64,000 nt of DNA from Cordilura impudica (Eukaryota; Arthropoda; Insecta; Diptera; Scathophagidae), in contig OY821519.1 of NCBI GenBank assembly GCA_963682025.1, positions 66,520,783-66,584,782 on the forward strand. The letters run 5' to 3'. Below are positions 56,525 to 64,000 of this stretch, piece after piece. The translations under genes were made by a program, and so were the position numbers. Position 1 is the first letter of the stretch. Each line of letters starts with the position of its first letter. Under the pieces are notes generated by a model. That model did not search any database, was not told the DNA's origin, and worked only from the letters and a program-made list of their open reading frames with translations.

Positions 56525-57096
56525 AAAGTCGAAAAAGTTCCGTTACATTTGATATGTCCTTCCTTTTGTAATTTGTCACCTTTTTGTATTTTGGTACATT
56601 TCATGAAATACATAAACCTTCGCCTGCTTTTTTCTTAATAACTCATGTTGTAATAAAGACTCCACATTGAAATTTGACAGACTTGTACAAAACATAATAA
56701 GAATTAACGTATATTTTTTTGAAATTTTTAAAAATATTGATTTTCGAGAAATATCCTTTGGAAATTTTAGTCCTTTTTTATTTACATTATCCTTGATCGA
56801 AAATTTGAAAAAAAATTTTTTTTGGAATGGCGCATGTTTTAGTCTGTAAAATGAGCCCTTGATTATTAACGTACAATGAATACTTTTCGAGATATTAAAA
56901 ATTGTGTTAAGGTATCTGAGTGCATTTTTATTGATTTTTGCCAACTTGGAATGGCCATAATTCTGAAAATACTAGAGCTACGACACTGAAAGTTGGCAAA
57001 CGCTATTATTATGTTTAACTTTCCCTTCGTACCAAAATTCATCCAATTCGAAATCGGTGCGGTCAACTCATTGGTTGATTTCATATGTTTTTACCC
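56525..57096. repeat. Family B right TIR
   Basis: Inverse of 53380-53961; see that entry for the mosaic divergence pattern. Confidence 0.9.
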
Positions 57097-57231
57097 TATT
57101 ATCTTCTGGTATTCATAAACTGCAACGGTATTATGTTTTAAATCTGCGGATATGATTTCCATACTTTTGTGTTCCACTTTTCATCTTTCATGTAATAAAT
57201 GACTGCTGTGAATATAGTTGCTTGGTCACTA

Positions 57232-57928
57232 AACTGTGGAACAAATTCAGGTTAGCAAAAGTTAGGTCGATTCTGAGGGTGAGGGGTGAAAATAGAGGCT
57301 AAATTAAAAGACCCGTATCGCGGCGTTTTTTATGTTCGAATTTTTTTTTAATCGATCTTAGAACTTTGCAGTCAAATGCCGATTTTCAGCATATTGTTTA
57401 TATGGTTTTTTGGCTATAACTCGTCGACTAATTGATATTTTTTCAATCTGTAAAAGCCAAATTATTGCTAGAGACCTGCGCAACAATTAAAATTTTTTAA
57501 AAAATTGATTTAGAAAATGTTGGAAAAATTATTTTTTTTCATGCTTTTTGAAAATATTTTCTACAAAACTAAGTCTTTTTATACCCTGTACCACTATGTG
57601 GTTTGGGTATAATGATTTTGTGCTGCTGTTTGTAACTACCAAAAATATTTGACCTAGAGCCATCTTTTATTATACCGACCAAATCAGAATCACTATCTGA
57701 TTCGATTTAACGATGTCCGCCCATCCGTCCGTCTGTGTGTCCATGTACAAACAGTAAACAATATACTCAAAATCGGCATTTGACTGCAAAGTTCGAAGGT
57801 CGATTAAAAAAAATTCGAACTAACATAAACAAACGCCGCGATACGGGTCTTCTAATTTAGCCTCTATTTTCACCCCTCACTCTCAGAATCGACCTAACTT
57901 TTGCTAACCTGAATTTGTTCCACAGTGT
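57232..57928. mobile_element. Inverted-repeat element, 697 bp, TA target
   Basis: Arms of about 185 bp (57232-57420 and 57745-57928) start ACTGTGGAACAAATTCAG and include CCGTATCGCGGCG / inverse. Comparison with family A copies 1 and 2, which read GGTCGTTATTGAAG without a gap, places the insertion at a TA. The loop is filled by an HP fragment. No transposase. Confidence 0.8.
57580..57747 (-). repeat. HP repeat, truncated copy
   Basis: Begins with the hairpin end (TATACCCTGTACCACTATGTG) and runs to GTGTGTCCATGTAC, stopping exactly at the right arm of the enclosing inverted-repeat element. Confidence 0.82.
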
Positions 57929-59303
57929 TATTGTAGTGGAATGCTTATATGGCATGTTGGAGAACATATTTATAGTTTTCTGCGAAATCATATGAAATAA
58001 CGAATTCAGCACGTATCTTCAAATGTATCTTCAAATCTTTGAAGATTGACCATTGCTCTTTGACTAAAAAGTCAAGTTAAGCGATCCTGCACACATTTAT
58101 TCCACAAAATCATCCACAATTAAAATTGTTTTCAATGTGCATCTGTCAGTCTGAATCCAAGATTCAAATTTGACCTCCTCTATATATTATAGATCAAAAG
58201 ATTTGATTTAATTCTCTTTATTGAAAGTGGTTTCCGGCAATTTGAGCATTCACCTAAGTGGCAAGAAGTTGTTGTATTAGGACACATTTTCGATTTAAGG
58301 CAATCGCGGTAATCGTGTAATCTTTTGGCGAATCATCTGTTATGTAATTTAAGTTAATTTTCTTCAACATCAGTTTAATCAACAGCTGAACCTAATAACG
58401 CCAGGCAAAGATTGGCAAAAAAGAAGCAAATAAATGCGATATATAAGCTGGGTGAAAGACTGGTTATTTAAATTTACAAAACTTAAATATTTCATCAGCT
58501 GCAATAAATTAATTAAAATAATAGTTATGTTATAAATTGTTCTAATCTGATTAAGATTAAATTTTATTAAATTATTTATCTTCCTAATTTTAATATTATT
58601 ATTATTATTATATACTAATTTAATAATTATTACAAATAAATAAAATCAAAAAGTGATTTATTTCCCTGAGATTAACATATTGCGGGTATTACAGTATCAA
58701 AGGTATGAAATTATAGTTAGTTATGTTACATACCGTCGGAAAGGATAATTTGTCTAGTTTCGCAATATGTTTCATTTTTAAGGTTTCAGAGATGCTTAAA
58801 CACTAATAGGAAAAATTCAAATTAGTGCATATGCTAAAAATTTAAAAACCGTTGTCTTGAGTTACAAAACATTTATTTTTTTTTTGATAGATATCCCACT
58901 CGCGTCCCACTAAACGACTAAAAAGCTCTTAAAGTAAAAACCTCAGCATTCTATTGAGCAAAAAAAATTCCTTTTAAAAAAAAAAGTAAAAAAAATTTTG
59001 ATGTTGCAAAAAAAGTCAAATTTTTTTTTTTTAATTTTTTTCCGAAAGACTGAAGAAATGGCTATCTAAACTATTTAGGACAAATTTTGCTAAGAACAAT
59101 AGGTAAAAAGTTACATGGATGAGAAAAAACACCTGTTTGGCCAATATGTCAAATTTTGACCCCCTCTAACTCAGAAAGTTCTACATCGATCTGGTTGAAA
59201 AATTGTGTCTAAGCTACCATCCGATAGGACTTACCTTGGTGAAAATTTCATCCCGATCGGAAGGCATCTGTTTCAAAAGTTGGACCCCTTGACATGAAAC
59301 GCT

Positions 59304-61104
59304 ATATTTGTATACAATATATATGTACATGGCCATACAGATGAATGGACAGATAGACGAATGGACGGTAGTTAAAATATCAGCACAAATTCACTACACT
59401 TTCAAATTGTTTTCAAATTCTGAGGAAGTATAAATTTGGATAAAAGTTTTCAAAACTTTTTCCAGGGCTTGTTATAAAGAATCTAATTAAAGTATTTGAT
59501 ATTGGAAGGTCGCCTTTCTAAGAAAGCTTTTGTAGGCGGAAAGTTATTTTAGAGCATTAAAAAGTGCGTTTATTTATCCGAAACATTTTTAAGGATATAA
59601 CCAGAGTCGGTGTAGCCAAACTTGAAATTATGGCTGGGTTGTATTTTGTCTTTTTTTTCTTTCGCATCTATAAATGTTTTCCTCTGTTGATGATGTTGTT
59701 GCTGATAGCAATTGCAAAATTAAATCAACGTAGAACAGTGTTGACAACAACAATGACTATGTAGCACCAAAAAAGTCATTGACTCTTTGGGTTATGGCAA
59801 TAAAGCCTTCATGTTCTTAATAATATCATGATACATCAAAAGCAGAGGTCACTGTTTAAGGGTCGTTGTAACCTTTCCATTCCTTGATAACGATTCGCTT
59901 TTAGCGTAAGTGTATAAGTGGGTTATTTGTATGCGTAGGAATAAAAACAGTATTAGTATGTGTGTGTATGTGTGTGGGTTTCGTTTGTATGTTTTTAAGT
60001 GTCTAGCACTATATCACAATATAAAAATGCGGTATTCATCAAGTGTTTGTGAAATTTTACATCCCACAAACTTCTATTCCAAATACATGTGAATGTACAT
60101 GCCAACAATGTGTTTGTAAATGCCATTTTTTTTTTACGAGTTATCTTTCTGGGTATATTTGAGAATGTGAGTATAATGTGTTTTTGTTTTATATAGGCAA
60201 ATTATCATAGGACAAATATTGGAGTGCTTGTCTATATTAGATTTTGTAACAGTTTTACATACAACGATAAAGGTATGTCACTAGGCTAACCAGCAAAAAC
60301 TAATTTAGTAGTTTGAGTAACACAACGTAAACCCAAATTTATGAATTACCAACAGATGTTTCGTATTTTGAAAACACATTTCGCCATCTAGTAAAGATAG
60401 AATGAGTATAAATTGAATGACTCAATTACAAACCAATTAATTTTGTTATGCAAACGTCTTACGCAAACCCAAGGCTAAAGACTGTTAAAATTTTTGTAAC
60501 AATAATGAAACAATTATGTTAGGACTGAGATCCACAAAATTTAATAGATTCTAACCATGTTTGGTGGTGTCATAGAGAATCGTTTGAATTTATTGCCGTT
60601 GTTGACTGGATATACTCGTATGCTGAAGTTCATGTCCCATATTATACATGTTAGTCTTATATTCAGAATCTATGGAAATAAATATTTAGGTGGCTCTGGA
60701 ATGTTGTTATAGCATGATTCGGCTCTTATTCAGAAGTTGTGGCCCAATCAAGGCCAAATCATTCGAATGTTTCGTTCTATAATCGTATTGTATGGTATTT
60801 AGATTGCAAGAATTGCTTACATACAGTTATGGTTCCGAAAGTTGGCATCAGAACATAACTTCTATGAACAAAATTAAAATATAATTTGTCATTCAAAGTA
60901 AATCGAATTTAAGTATATGAGATTCCCGAAGAAGACTTCTGGCTATTCCATATCGCAACAGAAGGAGATTATTCTTCCAACTTCAAGTTGGTAGCATATT
61001 TGCTATCCGCACCATTAAAACGTTTATGATTTAATTTAAGAACAAAAACAAAATACACACAAATTTTCATTCGTATGTGACGAATTGTGTTATGGAAACA
61101 GGGT
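59304..61104. other. No recognised gene
   Basis: AT-rich. GT-rich runs near 59955-59975. Small plus frames at 59564-59764 and 59910-60092 have no recognised family. Confidence 0.45.
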
Positions 61105-61223
61105 TTTAGTCGTGCCTCAACGCGATTGAAAATTTCAATTTCAATATGGGAAAAATATGACTTTTTCAGATTTTACGAAAATTTCGTTGAAGTTTAATTT
61201 TTCCGCGTTGAGGCACGACTAAA
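61105..61223. mobile_element. Small hairpin element, 119 bp
   Basis: TTTAGTCGTGCCTCAACGCG (61105-61124) and its perfect inverse (61204-61223) enclose an 79-bp loop that itself contains GAAAATTTC palindromes. No coding sequence. Confidence 0.75.
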
Positions 61224-61319
61224 TGTTTTTTGATTGGCCCAAAACTTTGTATTTCTCAGTTTTTTTTTTTTATTCGCATATTTCTAGGGGGTGTGACCGA
61301 GAGTTTGAACACTTTTTTT

Positions 61320-61555
61320 TATTAACGGCCACCCTAATGTATACATGCAAACTTTGTAATCAAACTCTAGAATGCAAATATGAACATATTTTGTTTAAAT
61401 ACGGTAGCAAAATTTTATTGACCATAAGACGAATTATTGAAATTAGTGAATATCGGTGTATGTCTACGGCCAGGGCCCATACAAATGACCCCTATCAAAT
61501 ACCTAAATTGCCATAAAATCCAAATTATCATATGGTAGATCTGGGTCAAAAGATT
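61320..61555 (-). repeat. HP repeat, diverged partial copy
   Basis: Matches the HP middle: ACTTTGTAATCAAACTCTAG, GCAAATATGAACATATTTTG, CCCATACAAATGACCCCTAT, AAATTGCCATAAAATCCAAA. Both ends missing. It lies 184 bp from a full copy in the opposite orientation. Confidence 0.78.
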
Positions 61556-61738
61556 AATGCGGAGTCCCAATTCGTTGTCTAGCAATTATGAAGCATTTGG
61601 TTGAAAGTATTTGGCACAATCGTTATGCAAGACCTATTTGAATAATTCATGGAAAATTTGTTGACTTCAACAATTTATTTTCTCAATACAATGTATTCTT
61701 TAACGTAACCATCTCTGAAAAGTCAAACATAAAATAAA

Positions 61739-62520
61739 AACAAGCAAGAAAATTATAGTCGGTCAAGACCGACTATACGATACCCTATACCATGCGTTTG
61801 GAAACCCTATCTCTTAGGCCCAACCAACTGGACATAGAAAATAAGCAAAAACCAAATTTGAGTGGGATTTTTATTAATTTTTTCGGCTGCAGATATGAAA
61901 AAGTTCATATGGGATGATATATCTTTATGGAGACTAGGTCCAAAAATGGACCGATCCTGATCATGTTTGGTAAAGTCTCTTGTATTTTGCAAAAATATAT
62001 ACAAACAAAATTTGAGAAGAATCAGTGCAATATTTTTGTTTTTTAATAGATTTAATTGAATATCGGGAAGCAGCTCTATATGGGGCCAAAGGGATCATTT
62101 TTGGACTACTCATTAGTGGATGTAATGAACGCATACAAACCCAATTTGAGTAAGACCTATATGACAATTTGGATCTTATGGCAATTTATGTCGATTTCAT
62201 ATGGGTAATTTGTATGGGGGCTAGGTCTGAACATGGACCGATTCTCACCAATTTCAATAGCGTTCATCCCATGGCAGACAAAAAACTTATGTACCAAATT
62301 TCATCAAAATACATTCATATTTGCGACCTGCAGTTTGATTACAAGCTTTACATGGACACACAGACGGACGGACGGACGGACGGACATTGTTAAATCAACT
62401 CAGAAAGTGGTTCTGATTCGATCGGTATAATTAAAGATGGGTCTAGGTCAAATATTTTTGGTTGTTACAAACAGCAGCACAAAGTCATTATACCCAAACC
62501 ACATAGTGGTATAGGGTATA
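61739..62520 (+). repeat. HP repeat, full-length copy
   Basis: Starts AACAAGCAAGAAAA, followed by the palindrome with one changed base (GGTCAAGACC), and ends with the complete two-step hairpin (62489-62520). Contains a four-fold GGAC run near 62365-62385. Confidence 0.9.
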
Positions 62521-62529
62521 AAAAGTAAT

Positions 62530-62965
62530 ATATTTTTTATCCCTTACTATGACAATGAAACAAAATAATTCATCATTTCGAAGAGCAATTGAATGTATGA
62601 TATTTTTTGTCAGCTTTTCTTTAGCCAACAAAAATAAGCTCGATGGTTTGCCCACGCGAGAGCATGCCACATATAGTTGTCCATGCGAAAACATGACGCG
62701 CCCAAACCTAAGCCGCAAACAGACATCGTTTGGCCTTGCAACTTATTTACTGTCAATGCGAATGGCAATCTAATAAGAAATTGGACGCATTTTAATTCAG
62801 TTGGCATTCCTGTGGAAATCATTGGAATTGGCAGCAAAAAATTTTCGGCTCGGAATTTACCATTCAAAATGATGGCTTCGACAATGTTGTTCATCAATTT
62901 TGTAATGACTAATCGTGAACCATTGCACAGCCATGGTGGGTGCAAATTCCGAGGTAGCATAGCCG
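62530..62965 (-). pseudogene. Helitron PIF1-type helicase, C-terminal fragment
   Basis: Minus-strand reading gives 'LPRNLHPPWLCNGSRLVITK', 'LMNNIVEAIILNGK', 'LLPIPMISTGMP', 'LPFALTVNKLQGQTMSVCGL' and, after a frameshift near 62690, 'MFSHGQLYVACSRVGKPS'. These are the last conserved blocks of the helicase of Helitron Rep/Hel proteins ('LLRNL.P..LCNGTRL', 'FA.TINK.QGQ', 'FSHGQLYVA.SR'). Upstream helicase and Rep domains are absent. The coding end runs directly into the HP copy, on its hairpin side. Confidence 0.85.
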
Positions 62966-63189
62966 GATATCCAGCTTTCAGTCGTAGAAGGTGTGGTGGA
63001 ATGACTTAGCGATTTTTATTTTACCGATACTTGATTTTGAAGATTTTTATTTAGTGTGATCTTTGTGTTTCGCGATTTTCGGTTTTGGAGATTTTTTAAA
63101 TTAGCGATTTCACCTATATTTCCGCGACTGGTTATTAATGTACTTGTCAAAAAATTCAAGGCTGTCGCTTTCATATATATTTATGTTTA

Positions 63190-63640
63190 TATTTTCGTAG
63201 GTGGTACCACGCCCACTACTCATGTCCCGTCCATTTTTTAGCTGACTACTCACATTAATATCTGATGGACTCGTAGAAAGAGTCATGGCTTTTCCTTTTA
63301 TAGTAATCCAGTTATATGATATTATATATTTACCTTGTATGGGTGATACCACGCCCACTGTTTCGATCATGCCCATTATTTGTTCGCCTAATCATATGAA
63401 TACCCTAAGGAATCACGCAATATCCCAAGGCTCTCGCTATTACAGCACTCTAGATATATGACATTTAATATTAACTTTGTATGGGGGTGCCACGTCATTG
63501 CTCCGATACCACCCATTTTTGACCGTCACCTCAAACTAATAATAGGTGATCTCAGACAAATTTGCAAAGCTGTCTCTGTAATAGTACTCCATATATAATA
63601 TTAACAATTACTTTGCAGGGGAGGTGCCATCCGTAATCAC
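63190..63640. repeat. Diverged ~140-bp tandem repeat
   Basis: A block of GG.GGTACCACGCCCACT type recurs at about 63202, 63342, 63485 and 63621 (spacings about 140, 143, 136). Units also share CTCGCTATTACAGCACTC / GTCTCTGTAATAGTACTC. Old array; it ends beside the third TA-target MITE. Confidence 0.65.
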
Positions 63641-63655
63641 CAAGCGATATGAAAA

Positions 63656-64000
63656 ATATCGCACCTGTACCTCTAAAGTGAGTCAAAATTTTTAAAACGG
63701 TTGTTTCATTGTAAAGAATTGAGAATAATAAGTATACAACAGTAGTTGTTTTTTGCGATTTTTCCAGTGATCATCAATAATAAGAAGTTTTTTGGGTGCA
63801 ACTCAAAATATGTATTTTTAGTGGATTCTAAAGCAGCTACTCTTATAACACAAAGAGGGTTACATCTGTATTTTTTTTGCGAAAGACTAGAAAAACGATG
63901 TAATATTTTTACAGTGGATAGATATGACCACTGTGTATCGTTTTCTTGCAAAAAGCGAAAATTTAAAAATTTTGAGTTGACTCACTTTAGATGTATAGGT
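63656..64000. mobile_element. TA-target MITE, copy 3 (cut by window end)
   Basis: Starts TATCGCACCTGTACCTC and reaches TTGACTCACTTTAGATGTAT at the window edge, so only a few terminal bases are outside. Carries both the interior found in copy 2 (inverted) and that kept in copy 1. Confidence 0.85.

Larger units (their letters stand above)
53380..57096 (-). mobile_element. Family B DNA transposon, 3717 bp, nearly intact
   Basis: Begins GGGTAAAAACATATG and ends with its inverse. TIRs: 53380-53961 and 56525-57096. Target duplication TATT (53376-53379; 57097-57100), verified by comparing the interrupted family A sequence with copy 2 near 43035, which reads through without a gap. It codes one long minus-strand transposase. 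A 4-bp duplication, long TIRs and this transposase type suggest a Sola-like or related superfamily; I am not certain of the name. Confidence 0.92.
52900..58390 (-). pseudogene. Family A transposase, split by nested insertions
   Basis: Pieces of the same protein as at 42497-43725 lie on the minus strand. The N-terminal side (about 58380-57940) has the Cys cluster and DFAEN-equivalent DNA. A middle piece lies between the two insertions (57231-57100, HDTVAVYE region). A C-terminal piece (53375-52900) has 'VYYVSDGARQHLK', 'CDGIAVKYSLQCSHQD' and 'SNKEDHEEALKTL'. Frameshifts throughout. The 'AEWHF...HGKG' block is deleted in this copy. Inactive. Confidence 0.78.
52167..59303 (-). mobile_element. 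Family A DNA transposon, copy 3, carrying two insertions
   Basis: The ends (GGGGCGTTTCATGTCAAG and the inverse GACATGAAACGC) are flanked by ATAT. Removing the family B element (53380-57096) and the 697-bp element (57232-57928) leaves about 2.7 kb, equal to copy 2. The TIRs are more diverged than in copies 1 and 2, and the right end lacks several terminal C residues. It appears to be the oldest family A copy here. Confidence 0.85.

Overview
This window looks like a transposon-dense intergenic stretch of a dipteran genome, probably a calyptrate fly. It is AT-rich with long A/T runs. Nearly every recognisable protein match is to an insect mobile element: piggyBac, mariner, Tc1, Penelope, APE-type LINEs, Helitron, and two lineages of poorly described DDE-type transposases. 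I found no intact host gene, rRNA, functional tRNA or CRISPR array. Assignments rest on protein motifs recalled from the families and on repeats compared by eye within the window.

1-9 kb: a palindrome-ended TA-target MITE, a 159-bp tandem array, a Helitron 3' terminus, a LINE fragment, and a long minus-strand APE-type LINE carrying a tRNA-derived SINE. 9-17 kb: a three-layer nest. The outer layer is a DNA transposon with ~285-bp inverted ends and an intron-containing unnamed transposase gene on the minus strand. A piggyBac sits in its left end (TTAA duplication) and a Penelope retroelement (RT plus GIY-YIG) sits in its intron. 18-31 kb: fold-back repeats, copies of a ~780-bp palindrome-ended repeat (called HP here), the first of three 'family A' transposons, and LINE and transposon-protein scraps. 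31-37 kb: a 5.5-kb gene-less composite with inverted ends, holding a 655-bp fold-back, an HP copy and a piggyBac-type MITE. 37-52 kb: more HP copies, a broken Tc1 element with an inverted duplication, family A copy 2, a decayed low-complexity/coiled-coil coding remnant split by a MITE, a LINE with a (TAAA)n tail, a LINE 3' end and mariner scraps.

52-59 kb holds the most interesting locus. Family A copy 3 is interrupted by a 3717-bp 'family B' transposon with ~575-bp inverted ends, a TATT duplication and a 679-codon transposase frame broken only by one TGA. It is also interrupted by a 697-bp inverted-repeat element. A and B transposases are homologous, so this is insertion of an element into its own relative. 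61-64 kb: a small hairpin element, HP copies, a Helitron helicase fragment, a ~140-bp tandem array and the third TA-target MITE.

Nothing here is expected to form an operon or host pathway; the genes are independent selfish elements in different stages of decay. The youngest looks to be family B. The HP repeat, with at least 12 complete or partial copies, is the main shared building block of the window.
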